From Solidesulfovibrio sp. (GTDB lineage: Bacteria > Desulfobacterota > Desulfovibrionia > Desulfovibrionales > Desulfovibrionaceae): a stretch of DNA of 64,000 nt. The notes beneath the pieces were generated by a model. It saw only the letters and a list, made by a program, of their open reading frames with translations, did no database searches and was not told where the DNA came from. This document shows positions 44,812 through 54,308 of this stretch, one piece after another (the stretch's first letter is position 1; each line of letters begins with the position of its first letter). Position numbers and translations under genes: made by a program. Location of the stretch: positions 127,519 to 191,518 of the forward strand of contig NZ_JBCFBA010000005.1 of the NCBI RefSeq assembly GCF_038562415.1, read 5' to 3'.

Positions 44812-46422
44812 ATGCCACGGACCCTGCCGAGGGCCTTCCTCGCCAACCTGCTCGGCGCCTCGCCCGACTGGTACAAGCTGACCCTCGCCGCCTTCCTGCT
44901 GGCCAACCCGCTGCTGTTGGCCCTGGCCGGCCCCTTTGTCACGGGCTGGGCGCTTATTGCCGAATTCATCTTCACCCTGGCCATGGCCCTGTCCTGCTAC
45001 CCCCTGCCGGCCGGGGGGCTGCTGGCCCTGGAGGCCGTGCTTATGGGCCTGACCTCGCCGCAAACCCTCTACGACGAGGCGGCCCACAACTTCCCGGTCA
45101 TTTTGCTGCTCCTCTTCATGGTCGCCGGCATTTATTTCATGAAGGACATGCTGCGCTACGCCTTCACGAAAATCCTCATGCAGGTGCGTTCGAAGATCAT
45201 TTTGTCGCTGGTATTCTGTTTCGCCGGCGCCGTGCTTTCCGCCTTTCTCGACGCCCTGACCGTGACGGCGGTCATCATCGCCGTGGCCTACGGCTTCTAC
45301 GAGGTCTACCACCGCCAAGCCTCCACCGGAAAATGCCGGCTTGGCGACGAGGCCGGCCTCGACGACGCCTGCCGCCGCGACCTCAAGGAATTCCGGGGAT
45401 TTCTGCGCAACCTCATGATGCACGGCGCCGTGGGCACGGCCCTTGGCGGCGTGTGCACCCTGGTCGGCGAGCCGCAAAACCTGCTGATCGCTCAGGAAAT
45501 GGGCTGGCATTTCGGGGAGTTCTTCGTGAAGGTCGCCCCGGTTTCCCTGCCCGTGCTGGCCGTGGGCCTGACCACCACGGTGGTGGTCGAGCGCTTCGGA
45601 CTGTTCGGCTACGGCCACAAGCTGCCCGCCGCCGTGCGGGCGGTGCTCACCGCCGACAACGCCCGGCGCGAGGCCGAGAGGACCAACCGGCAGCGCGCCT
45701 CGCTGCTCGTCCAGGCCGCCTGCGCCGTCTATCTGGTCGCGGCCCTGGCCTTCCACCTGGCCGAAGTGGGGATCATCGGCCTGTCCGTCATCGTCGTGCT
45801 GACGGCTTTTTGCGGCAAGACCGAGGAGCATCAAATCGGCCAGGCCTTCACCGAGGCCCTGCCGTTTACCGCCCTGCTCGTGGTCTTTTTCGCCATCGTG
45901 GCCGTCATCCACGACCAGCACCTGTTCGCCCCCATCATCGGCTCCGTGCTGTCGCTTTCCGGCAAGTCCCAGACCGCCGCCTACTACCTGGTAAGCGGCC
46001 TGCTCTCCATGATCAGCGACAACGTCTTCGTGGCCACGGTCTACATCACCGAAACCAAGGCTCATTTCGTCGAGCTGTTCGCGGCCATGCCGGGCCTCGG
46101 TCTGGATGGGGCCGAACTGCTGGCCCGGCTCACCGACACGCGCCTGGACCGGGCCGCCGTGCTGGCCGGGCTGCCGGCCGAGGCCCTGCCGCAGGTCACG
46201 GCCGCCCTGGCCCGGTTCGACCGCCTGGCCGTGGCCATCAATACCGGCACCAACATCCCGAGCGTGGCCACGCCCAACGGCCAGGCCGCCTTCCTGTTCC
46301 TTTTGACCTCGGCGCTGGCGCCCTTGATCCGCCTGTCCTACGGCCAGATGGTGCGCCTGGCCCTGCCCTATACCGTGACCATGACCGCCACGGGACTGGC
46401 CGCCGCCTGGCTCTTGCTGTAA
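44812..46422 (+). CDS. nhaB: Na+/H+ antiporter NhaB
   Basis: 536 residues from ATG 44812 (GAAAGGAG upstream), an inner-membrane antiporter with about twelve helices. NhaB features: [17 protein letters not shown] near the N terminus, [43 protein letters not shown], and [20 protein letters not shown] near the C terminus. It exports Na+ in exchange for H+. It lies 135 bp after the signalling operon with its own possible promoter. Confidence 0.95.
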   Translation: MPRTLPRAFLANLLGASPDWYKLTLAAFLLANPLLLALAGPFVTGWALIAEFIFTLAMALSCYPLPAGGLLALEAVLMGLTSPQTLYDEAAHNFPVILLLLFMVAGIYFMKDMLRYAFTKILMQVRSKIILSLVFCFAGAVLSAFLDALTVTAVIIAVAYGFYEVYHRQASTGKCRLGDEAGLDDACRRDLKEFRGFLRNLMMHGAVGTALGGVCTLVGEPQNLLIAQEMGWHFGEFFVKVAPVSLPVLAVGLTTTVVVERFGLFGYGHKLPAAVRAVLTADNARREAERTNRQRASLLVQAACAVYLVAALAFHLAEVGIIGLSVIVVLTAFCGKTEEHQIGQAFTEALPFTALLVVFFAIVAVIHDQHLFAPIIGSVLSLSGKSQTAAYYLVSGLLSMISDNVFVATVYITETKAHFVELFAAMPGLGLDGAELLARLTDTRLDRAAVLAGLPAEALPQVTAALARFDRLAVAINTGTNIPSVATPNGQAAFLFLLTSALAPLIRLSYGQMVRLALPYTVTMTATGLAAAWLLL

Positions 46423-46494
46423 GGCATGCCCGGGCCGCACGGCGCGCCCGGGGACCGGCCCCGGGCGGGAGGACGGCCCGCAAGGAGGCAGGCC

Positions 46495-47760
46495 ATGGCG
46501 GCGGACGAAATCCAGCGGGGAAGCGATTACCAATTGCGGCTGCGGGAATTTCCCGTGGGCGCCCAGATGCTGTTCGTGGCCTTCGGCGCCCTGGTCCTGG
46601 TGCCGCTGCTGACGGGGCTCAACCCCAACGTGGCCCTTTTTTGCGCCGGCCTGGGCACCCTGCTCTACCAGGTGCTGACCAAGGGCCGCATCCCGATCTT
46701 TCTGGGCTCGTCGTTCGCCTTCATCGCGCCCATCATGTTTTGCGTCAAAACCTACGGCGTGCCGGCCACCATGGGGGCGCTGGCCGTCGTGGGCGCGGTC
46801 TATGCCCTGGCGGCCCTGGTCATCCGGCTGCGCGGCGTGGAGATCCTGCTGCGGCTTTTGCCGACCATCGTCACCGGCCCGGTCATCATGGTCATCGGGC
46901 TGATCCTGGCCCCGGTCGGCGTGGCCATGGCCATGGGCAGGACCGGCGACGGCGCGGCCGTGCTCTACCCCGAGAAAACGGCCATGCTGGTGTCCTTTTT
47001 TTCCCTGGCCGTGACCGTGACCGTGGCCATCTACGGCCGGGGCATGCTGCGGCTTTTGCCCATCCTGTCGGGCATCGGCGCCGGCTATCTCCTGAGCCTG
47101 ATCCTCGGCATCGTGGATTTTTCGGCCGTGGCCGCGGCGCCCTGGTTCGCCGTGCCGTCCTTCGTCGGCCCGGCCTTCTCCCTCGACGCCATGATCGTGA
47201 TCGTGCCCGTGGCCATCGCGCCCATCATCGAGCATTTCGGCGGCATCCTGGCCATCGGCCAGGTCACCGGCCGCAACTACCTGGAAAACCCGGGCGTGGA
47301 CCGCTCGCTTTTAGGCGACGGCGTGGCCACGGCCCTGGCCGGCTGCCTGGGCGGGCCGCCCCTGACCACCTACGCCGAAGTCACGGGCGCCGTGGCCCTG
47401 ACCAAAATCTACAATCCGGCGCTGATGACCTGGGCGGCGCTGACGGCCGTCTGCCTGGCCTTCGTCGGCAAGCTCGGGGCCCTGCTCCAGAGCATCCCCA
47501 CGCCGGTCATGGGCGGCATCATGCTGCTTTTATTCGGCGCCATCATGGTGGTCGGGCTCAACTCCCTGGTGCGCGAGGGGGCCGACCTCATGGAGCCGCG
47601 CAACATGGTCATCGTGGCGTTGATCATCGTGCTCGGCATGGGCCGGATGACCTTTTCCCTGGGCGGCGTGCACCTGGAAGGCATCGGCCTGGCCGGCGTG
47701 GCCGGCGTGGTGCTCAACCTGGTGCTGCCCCTGCCCCGGCGCAAAACCGATACGGACTGA
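46495..47760 (+). CDS. Uracil/xanthine permease (UraA-like)
   Basis: 421 residues from ATG 46495, with CAAGGAGG upstream. NCS2-family transporter: TLLYQVLTKGRIPIFLGSSF, EHFGGILAIGQVTGRNYLENPG, LAGCLGGPPLTTYAEVTGA and PTPVMGGIMLLLFG. About fourteen membrane segments. It imports uracil (or a related base) by H+ symport. It follows nhaB by 72 bp and could be co-transcribed with it. Confidence 0.92.
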   Translation: MAADEIQRGSDYQLRLREFPVGAQMLFVAFGALVLVPLLTGLNPNVALFCAGLGTLLYQVLTKGRIPIFLGSSFAFIAPIMFCVKTYGVPATMGALAVVGAVYALAALVIRLRGVEILLRLLPTIVTGPVIMVIGLILAPVGVAMAMGRTGDGAAVLYPEKTAMLVSFFSLAVTVTVAIYGRGMLRLLPILSGIGAGYLLSLILGIVDFSAVAAAPWFAVPSFVGPAFSLDAMIVIVPVAIAPIIEHFGGILAIGQVTGRNYLENPGVDRSLLGDGVATALAGCLGGPPLTTYAEVTGAVALTKIYNPALMTWAALTAVCLAFVGKLGALLQSIPTPVMGGIMLLLFGAIMVVGLNSLVREGADLMEPRNMVIVALIIVLGMGRMTFSLGGVHLEGIGLAGVAGVVLNLVLPLPRRKTDTD

Positions 47761-47828
47761 CGCCGGCCAATCCGGGTTCATCCTGGCACGAAGCATGCAG
47801 GAACACGGGGGAAGCGGAGGTTACCCCC

Positions 47829-47930
47829 ATGTTCGTCGAAAAAATTGTCATTGTCTGCCTGGTGGTTGCATCCTGCCACGCCCTGTCGCTCCTGGCTGAC
47901 GCGGTTATCAAACGCAAACAGGCCGATTAA
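47829..47930 (+). CDS. Small single-span membrane protein (33 aa)
   Basis: ATG 47829 with GGAGG 8 nt upstream; 33 codons to TAA. The product MFVEKIVIVCLVVASCHALS continues to a short Lys/Arg-rich cytoplasmic end (KRKQAD). One membrane helix. No family is recognised; the ribosome binding site and composition support it as a real small protein. Confidence 0.55.
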   Translation: MFVEKIVIVCLVVASCHALSLLADAVIKRKQAD

Positions 47931-48073
47931 GAAAATAACAAAGTCTCCCTCCTCGCCGCGCCCGACCGGACGGGACCCCCGGTCGGACGCGGTCGCTTCT
48001 TTCCCGGGCCGTCACCGCGCGCTTGCCGAAAACGCCCCGGTCGATTAGAGACCTCGATACCCGAGGTTCCCGC

Positions 48074-50281
48074 ATGCCCTTTCCCGCGTTCGTCCTTCCC
48101 CGTCCCCGCTTTCGGCCCTTGTCACATCTGGCCTTGCTGGCCTGCCTCGTGCTTGCGGCCGCTGCCGCCCCGGCCCGGGCCGCCACCTACTACGTGGACG
48201 CCGCCGCCCCGGGCGGCGACGGGTCGACCTGGGCCCTGGCCTTCACCACCATCGGCCAGGGCCTGCTGGCCGCCCAGTCCGGCGACGTGGTGGAGGTCTC
48301 CGGCGGCACCTACGCCGAAACCCTGTCCACGGGGCGCGCCGGCGTGACCGTCACCGGCAGCACCGCGTCCGGGCACAACGGCCCGGTCACGGTCAAGGCC
48401 GCCGATGGCCAGACCGTGCTGTCCGTGGCCCACGCCTCCACCTGGCGGCGCCTGACCTTCGACGGCTCGGCCAACACCCAGCAGTACGTGTCCGTGGTCC
48501 GGATCACCGGCGGCACGCCGGCCTTCGAACAATGCGTCATCGGGCCGGGCCAGCAGCTGCTTTCCGTGGGCGCGGGCGGCGCCTCCTTTTCCCGCTGCAC
48601 CATCCAGGGAGCCCGCCGGGGCGTCAACTACGGCCAGGTCGTGACCATCAACGCCGGCTCCTCGGCCGTGACCTTCGACTACTGCCTTTTCGCCGACATG
48701 CAGTTCGGCTACATCCGCGCCCACACCGCCTCCCGGGTCGATTGCAACAACTGCCTGCTGGCCGGCTTTTCCGGCTACGTGCTCTACAGTTCCGCCGACG
48801 CCGCCATCCCCGGCGGCACCAACCTGCGCAACTGCCTGCTTATAAGCAACGGCTACGCCGCCGACTACCTCATCTGGTCCGAGTCGGCCTCGGCCGCCGT
48901 GACCCTGACCACCTGCCTGACCCAGCCGCGAAGCCCCGTGGACATGACCGGGGCCAAATACAGCGCCAATGTCACCGAGGTGAACCCGCTGGCCCCCGGT
49001 TCGCCCCGGCTCCTGCACGGCCGGCGCCAGGCCCTGGTCAACCTCGGCATCGACGACGCCGCCAACATCGATTTCTGGACGCAGGTGGCGGCGCTGTGCA
49101 AGGCCCGCGGCATCAAATCCACCCTGGCCCTGGACGCCGCCGACAACGTCTCCGACCAGGACTGGTCCACGATCCAAACGCAGGTCAACACCGGCAACGA
49201 GGTGGCCGCCCACAGCGCCCACCATGTCGTGCTGACGGAAAAACGGCTCCTGACCATCACTTACGCCGGCACGGCCAGCGACGCCGCCGTCACCGTGGAA
49301 AGCGTCGGCACGGCCGCCCGGACCCTGCGCCTGACCGCCGGCGGGGCCACCGTGGCCGCCTACGACCTGGGAAGCGCCGCCTATGACACCATCGGCGAAG
49401 TCGTGCCGGCCATCGCCGCGCTGCCCGGTTTTTCGGCCAGCCTGATCACCGTCCCCGGCACCAGCTACACCAGCGCCCGGGTGCTCTCCCAGGACCTCGA
49501 CGCCACGAGCCAGGCCCTGCCCGCCGGCACGCCCGTCACCCTGGTGCGCAACGACACGCAATTTTTCGAGGACGAGATCGCCGTGCCCAAGGCGATCATC
49601 GAATCCCACCTGAGCGCCCCGGGCGGCGCCGCGCCCTACACCTGCGACAGTTTCATCTACCCCTTCCTGGACGTCGACGCCCAGGTCCGCCAGGCCGCGA
49701 GCCAAGCCGGCTTCACCGCCGCCCGGGGCGGCTACGAGGGCAACTACGCCATGGGCGGCTTCTGGTCCGGCCCCGTGCCCGGCGGCTACGACGTCCTGGA
49801 AATGTGGGCCACCCAGCCCGGCACCATCCTGGGCCGCCACCTGGACGCCACCACGCTTTCCCAGCGCGTTTCGGCCCTGCTGGAGTGGGCCAAGTTCACG
49901 GGCGTGGCCATCGCGCTGTTCAGCCACGGGGCCAAGGAATACGACCTCGACGAATGGCGGGCGCTCATCGAGCGGCTCGCGGCCGACCCCGAGGTGACCT
50001 TCGGCACGCTTCAGGACCTGCGCGCCTTTGTCGCCGCAAACGCCCAGTCCCATGACGGCTCGGTCTACGTGCGCACCGTCTGGCCGGACGTGGCCGACTA
50101 TCGGCCCCGTCCCGGCTCGCCCCTGCTGGCGGCCGGCAGCCCCTACGACCGGGTCATGGCCGACTTCGCCGGCCGCCTGGTCCCGGCCGGCACGCTGCCG
50201 AGCGTGGGCCTCTACCAGCTCGCCGGCGACCAGCCGTCCGCCTTGCCCAGCGTCCTCCAGTTGCTGCTCCTGGGCCAGTAA
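48074..50281 (+). CDS. Secreted beta-helix / split polysaccharide deacetylase, LLLLGQ C terminus
   Basis: 735 residues from ATG 48074. Signal peptide to ~37 (LLACLVLAAAAAPARA). Residues ~38-310 form a right-handed parallel beta-helix (pectin-lyase-like; SGDVVEVSGGTYAET; FEQCVIGPGQQLLS). A NodB-type deacetylase follows in two parts: LVNLGIDDAANIDF with Asp327/Asp328, and NEVAAHSAHH with His380 and His384. About 110 residues of another domain (~390-500) come next, then FIYPFLDVDAQVRQAASQAGF. The same split design recurs in the 60265-61413 gene. It likely acts on an exported amino-sugar polymer. The C terminus reads LQLLLLGQ. Confidence 0.82.
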   Translation: MPFPAFVLPRPRFRPLSHLALLACLVLAAAAAPARAATYYVDAAAPGGDGSTWALAFTTIGQGLLAAQSGDVVEVSGGTYAETLSTGRAGVTVTGSTASGHNGPVTVKAADGQTVLSVAHASTWRRLTFDGSANTQQYVSVVRITGGTPAFEQCVIGPGQQLLSVGAGGASFSRCTIQGARRGVNYGQVVTINAGSSAVTFDYCLFADMQFGYIRAHTASRVDCNNCLLAGFSGYVLYSSADAAIPGGTNLRNCLLISNGYAADYLIWSESASAAVTLTTCLTQPRSPVDMTGAKYSANVTEVNPLAPGSPRLLHGRRQALVNLGIDDAANIDFWTQVAALCKARGIKSTLALDAADNVSDQDWSTIQTQVNTGNEVAAHSAHHVVLTEKRLLTITYAGTASDAAVTVESVGTAARTLRLTAGGATVAAYDLGSAAYDTIGEVVPAIAALPGFSASLITVPGTSYTSARVLSQDLDATSQALPAGTPVTLVRNDTQFFEDEIAVPKAIIESHLSAPGGAAPYTCDSFIYPFLDVDAQVRQAASQAGFTAARGGYEGNYAMGGFWSGPVPGGYDVLEMWATQPGTILGRHLDATTLSQRVSALLEWAKFTGVAIALFSHGAKEYDLDEWRALIERLAADPEVTFGTLQDLRAFVAANAQSHDGSVYVRTVWPDVADYRPRPGSPLLAAGSPYDRVMADFAGRLVPAGTLPSVGLYQLAGDQPSALPSVLQLLLLGQ

Positions 50282-50615
50282 ACCGCTGGCCTTTCTCTTG
50301 CACTCTCTGTCTGGCGACGGCCCCGCCTGGGCCGGCCGGTGCGTTTTTGGCCGCAACCAGGATTTGGCCGGGGACCAGGACTTCCCCCAGCCGGGCCAAA
50401 ACGCGCGACAACTCCTATAAAAAAAGAAGTTTTTTGCGCGTGTCGCCGGAAGGGAAGGCAGGGGGCGATCCTTGCGCCCGGGGGATGGCCAAACCGGCCA
50501 GGGCGCAACGGGAACCGGATTCGCTCAAGAATCTAAGAAAGTGAAACGCCGCGGTCGGCCAACGACCCCGACGGGGCATCGCCGACTCGCCGCTTCGCAG
50601 GGAGCCACGACGATC
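50282..50615. other. Leader/intergenic region before the PilZ-glycosyltransferase gene
   Basis: 334 bp. It contains an A7-GAAG-T6 hairpin near 50420-50440 flanked by ACGCGC and GCGCGT (about 50401-50445), and GC-rich repeats. I find no gene. Short fragments resemble a c-di-GMP (GEMM) aptamer but the required secondary structure is not there. Confidence 0.45.
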
Positions 50616-52277
50616 ATGGAAGTCTTTCCCAGGGAAAAACCCGACCGCCGCTTCCTGCCGGACATCCCCTCCAAGGGGGGTACGCGCCGCTTTCACGACA
50701 CCCGGTATTTTTCCGACGGCAAGGCCGACGTCTATGCCGCCAACGACAAGTACCGCTACTGCTCGGGCAACGTGATCAACATCTCCCAGGGCGGCATGCT
50801 GCTGGCCCCGGACAAGACGCTGGAAGTCGGCCAGAAGGTCGTGCTGCATTTCTTCCTGACCGCCGGCACCCTGCCCGAAGGCTTCGAGTCCTTTCTCAAG
50901 CTGCCTTCCACGGTGGTGCGGGTGGACAGCCAGACCGGACAGGCGGCCTTCCAGTTCCAGACGACCATCACCGAGGACCTGCAACGCAACCGCTGGCGCT
51001 ATTTCGAGGCGGCGGCGCTCATCGGCATCATGCTGACCCTGGTCGGCGTGTGGTACCTCAAAAAGGAAAGCATCTTCTACTTCTGGTTCGACGTGCCGGT
51101 CTTCCTCTACGGCCTGTGCGCCCTGTTCTATCTCATCACGCGCTTTTTCTTCGCCGCCCTCTACCGGCCCTTTCCCGTGGACATGCACTTCACGCCGAGC
51201 GTGAGCATCATCGTCCCTTGCTTCAACGAGGAGGAGTGGATCGAGCGCACCGTGCGCGGCTGCCTCAACCAGCACTATCCCGAGGAGCTGCTGGAAGTGA
51301 TCGTGGTCGACGACGGCAGCTCCGACGGCTCGGTGGCCGCCTTGGAGGCGGTCAAGGCCAAGGTCTACGACGAGGTGGGCGAGCGGCTCCTCATCCACGT
51401 CTTCCCGAAAAACCGGGGCAAGCGCCACGCCATGGCCGCCGGCACGCGCCTGGCCAAGGGCGACGTCATGGTCTTCGTGGACTCCGACAGCTTTTTGCAG
51501 CCCGATTCGGTGCTGCGCCTGGTGCAGCCGCTCAAAAACCCCCGCATCGGCGCGGTCACCGGCCGCTGCGAAGTGGAAAACAAGTGGACCAACATGCTCA
51601 CCCGCATGCAGGCCGTGCGCTATTACGTGGGCTTTCGCATCTTCAAGGCGGCCGAGAGCATCTTCGACGCCGTGACCTGCCTGTCCGGCCCCCTGGCCGC
51701 CTACCGCCGCGACGTGCTCATGGGCTACCTCGACGTCTGGGAGCACCAGACCTACCTGGGCCGGCCGGCCACCTTCGGCGACGACCGCAGCCTCACCAAC
51801 TATTTCCTGGGCAGCCACGACACGGTCTACCAGCACACGGCCGTGACCCACACCATCGTGCCCTCGACCTACAAGAAGTTCTACACCCAGCAGATGCGCT
51901 GGAAGCGGTCCTGGCTGCGCGAGACCCTGCGGGCCTGCAAATTCATGTGGAAGAAGGAGCCGTTCATGGCCATCTCCTTCTACCTGGGTTTCATCCTGCC
52001 GCTGCTGGGGCCGGTCATCGTGCTGCGGGCCTTCGTGGTCGTGCCGCTGCTCTACGGCGTGTGGCCCATCATGTACATCGCCGGCGTGTTTTTCATGAGC
52101 ATGCTCATGTGCACGTCCTACCTGTTCATCAAGCGCTCGAACCTCTGGGTTTACGGCATCCCCTTCTGCTTTTTCTACCTGTTCGTGCTGTTGTGGCAGA
52201 TCGTGTGGGCCGTACTCACCTTCTGGAAGTCCGAATGGGGTACCCGGCCCTCCAGCCATGACTCGGAAGCCCATTAG
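50616..52277 (+). CDS. PilZ-domain processive glycosyltransferase (GT2), exopolysaccharide synthase
   Basis: 553 residues from ATG 50616. Residues ~20-120 are PilZ-like: an Arg-rich TRRFHDTRYF segment and NVINISQGGMLL (the N/DxSxxG c-di-GMP motif). Two membrane segments (~132-150, ~158-178) lead into a GT2 domain: VVDDGSSDGS, FVDSDSFLQPD (DxD), GDDRSLTNYF and QQMRWKRSW (QxxRW), the motif set of processive synthases such as BcsA, PgaC and HasA. Further membrane helices follow. It should polymerise a nucleotide sugar and push the chain through the inner membrane, switched by c-di-GMP. The polymer is unknown. Confidence 0.92.
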   Translation: MEVFPREKPDRRFLPDIPSKGGTRRFHDTRYFSDGKADVYAANDKYRYCSGNVINISQGGMLLAPDKTLEVGQKVVLHFFLTAGTLPEGFESFLKLPSTVVRVDSQTGQAAFQFQTTITEDLQRNRWRYFEAAALIGIMLTLVGVWYLKKESIFYFWFDVPVFLYGLCALFYLITRFFFAALYRPFPVDMHFTPSVSIIVPCFNEEEWIERTVRGCLNQHYPEELLEVIVVDDGSSDGSVAALEAVKAKVYDEVGERLLIHVFPKNRGKRHAMAAGTRLAKGDVMVFVDSDSFLQPDSVLRLVQPLKNPRIGAVTGRCEVENKWTNMLTRMQAVRYYVGFRIFKAAESIFDAVTCLSGPLAAYRRDVLMGYLDVWEHQTYLGRPATFGDDRSLTNYFLGSHDTVYQHTAVTHTIVPSTYKKFYTQQMRWKRSWLRETLRACKFMWKKEPFMAISFYLGFILPLLGPVIVLRAFVVVPLLYGVWPIMYIAGVFFMSMLMCTSYLFIKRSNLWVYGIPFCFFYLFVLLWQIVWAVLTFWKSEWGTRPSSHDSEAH

Positions 52278-52333
52278 GCCGAAGTTGCGATCGTCGCGAC
52301 GGCAAACGAGGAACCAAGCCCAGGACCCGCCGC

Positions 52334-54304
52334 ATGAGGAAGTTCATCCGCTACGCCATCCAATACGCCATCCTGGGCGCGGTGGCCTTTTTCGTCTACC
52401 AGACGACCTTCACCCGCGGCACGCCCCCGGCCCGGGACCGGGCCGCCTGGAGCCAGCGCGACGGCTTCGTGGCCATCTCCTACGGCGGCTTGACCGTGGA
52501 CGAAAAGGAAAACAGCCTGGTCACCAAGACGCAGTTGCGCCAGCAGCTCGCCGCCCTGGCCAAGGCCGGCTACACCGCCGTCACCACCGCCGACCTGCGC
52601 GATTTCTACGCCAGCGGCAAGCCCCTGCCCGACAAGGCCCTCTACGTGATGTTCGAAGGCGGCCGCAAGGACAGCGTGCTTTTCAGCCAGCCCGTGCTCC
52701 AGGAAATCGGCCTGCACGCCTCCCTCTACCTCTACGGCAGCCACCTGACCGGCTGGAACCGCTTTTTCATGCGCGCCGACGAGATCCGCAAGGTGGCCGC
52801 CAATCCCTACTGGGACGTCAATTCCATGGGCTACCATTCCGAGTTGCTCAACGTCACCCGGGAGGGCCGCTACGCCCACTACCTCACGGCGCTGCAAACC
52901 GGCCCCGACGGCCAGCCCGCCGAGACCCAGGAGGCCTTCGACGCCCGGGTGGCCGAGGACTTCCGCCTGGCCTACCAGTCCATCGCCGACGCCACCGGCA
53001 TCCCGCCGCTGGGCTACGACTTCCAGCCGGCCAACACCCTGGGCGTCAGCCTGCCCGCGGAACTGGCCAAGCCCGTCGAGGAAGCCCTCAAGGCCACCTT
53101 CCCCGTGGCCTTCACCCGCGTGGGCGAGGCCTACAATTCCCGGGAAAGCGCCCCCCATGCCCTGACCCGGCTGCTGGTCGGCCCGGACTGGACCGCCGAC
53201 CGGCTGCTGCTGGAAATCGAATCCCGCCTGCCCCGGTCGCGCTACCTCGATTTCTCGGATTCGGTGCGCCAGGGCCTGTGGCAGGTCGCCTCCGGGGACA
53301 TCACGGCCGAGGGCCAACGCCTGACCGTCAGCGAGGGCGACGGCAAGGACCCCTTCGCCAGGCTGCGCGGCTCCGAGGGTTTCGAGAACTTCCTGTGCCA
53401 GGTCAAGGTCGAGCCCACCCCCAAGGGCGCGGGGCTGATCTACCTGCGCTACCGCGACGCCGGCTCCTTCGCCCGCATCCAGGTCACCCCGGACCGGGTG
53501 CTCGTCCAGGAAAAAAACGGCACCTCGCTCAACACCATCTTCCAGTACGTCCTGCCGCTCGACCACGACGGCCCGGTGGACCTCGACGCCTGCGTCAAGG
53601 CCAACCGGCTGCTGCTGCGCGTGGACGACAAGAACGCCAGCCCCTATCCCGTCCCACTGACGACCGACACCAGCCGCGGGTTCTTCGCCCTGGGGGCGCT
53701 CGGCGAAAAACCGCCCCATAACGCCGCCTTCACGGACCTGCGCCTGACCACCTTCCCGCCGCGCTGGCTCCAGGTGGCCGACATCCACGACGCGGCCCTG
53801 GGCGAAGCCCGCACCCTGACCACCATGATCCTGCCGTCCATGGCCCTGACCGCCGACCCCGTGGGCGACGCCGCCGCCCTGGTGGCCGTGTCCGCCGACG
53901 GCGTCAGCGTTTTTCTGGACCTGCCCGAAGCCGAGGCGACCAAAGTCCTGGACACCGTGGCCTTCGTGGAAAAGGCCCCGGCGGCCATGGTCTTCGCCAA
54001 GCTCCTGCGCGGCTTCGTGCTGCCCATGGAAGCCTTCCCCGACCTCAACGCCCTGTCCGTCCTCGTGAAGACGCTCGCGGCCAAGGGCTTTTCCGTGGCC
54101 CTGCGCCTGAGCGAGGCCTCGGTCGCCCGCCTGGCCGCCAGCGACGCGCCCCTGACCCCGGACTGGCTGCTCTTCGACGTCCCGCCCACCGAGGACGACC
54201 CGGACATGGCCAGGCTCAAGAACCGGTACGACCGCTCCCGCATGCTTTTTCGGATCCCCGGTCCGGCCGACGCCCCGGCCGTCACCTACGAGGTCAAAAG
54301 GTAG
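52334..54304 (+). CDS. Membrane-anchored PgaB-like protein with inactive deacetylase domain
   Basis: 656 residues. A single N-terminal anchor (AIQYAILGAVAFFVYQTTF). Residues ~43-300 follow the PgaB/NodB fold (QLRQQLAALAKAGYTAVTTADL; KPLPDKALYVMFEGG), but the catalytic FDDG reads FEGG (Glu108-Gly109-Gly110) and the first motif reads SYGGLT, so deacetylation is unlikely. Residues ~305-480 look like a laminin-G/jelly-roll carbohydrate-binding domain. The rest (~480-656) looks like an alpha/beta barrel. It may hold or measure the nascent chain. It lies between the synthase and the outer-membrane protein genes. Confidence 0.82.
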   Translation: MRKFIRYAIQYAILGAVAFFVYQTTFTRGTPPARDRAAWSQRDGFVAISYGGLTVDEKENSLVTKTQLRQQLAALAKAGYTAVTTADLRDFYASGKPLPDKALYVMFEGGRKDSVLFSQPVLQEIGLHASLYLYGSHLTGWNRFFMRADEIRKVAANPYWDVNSMGYHSELLNVTREGRYAHYLTALQTGPDGQPAETQEAFDARVAEDFRLAYQSIADATGIPPLGYDFQPANTLGVSLPAELAKPVEEALKATFPVAFTRVGEAYNSRESAPHALTRLLVGPDWTADRLLLEIESRLPRSRYLDFSDSVRQGLWQVASGDITAEGQRLTVSEGDGKDPFARLRGSEGFENFLCQVKVEPTPKGAGLIYLRYRDAGSFARIQVTPDRVLVQEKNGTSLNTIFQYVLPLDHDGPVDLDACVKANRLLLRVDDKNASPYPVPLTTDTSRGFFALGALGEKPPHNAAFTDLRLTTFPPRWLQVADIHDAALGEARTLTTMILPSMALTADPVGDAAALVAVSADGVSVFLDLPEAEATKVLDTVAFVEKAPAAMVFAKLLRGFVLPMEAFPDLNALSVLVKTLAAKGFSVALRLSEASVARLAASDAPLTPDWLLFDVPPTEDDPDMARLKNRYDRSRMLFRIPGPADAPAVTYEVKR

Positions 54305-54308
54305 CGCC

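Noticed and set aside
43972-47235. A 1087-residue minus-strand protein rich in Gly, His and Gln
   Set aside because: Composition is that of an antisense shadow of NhaB and UraA; no domain, start signal or ribosome binding site.
50400-50560. c-di-GMP (GEMM) riboswitch before the PilZ synthase gene
   Set aside because: Only short pieces (CAAACC, GCGCAA) match; the two-helix fold and GNRA receptor pairing cannot be drawn.
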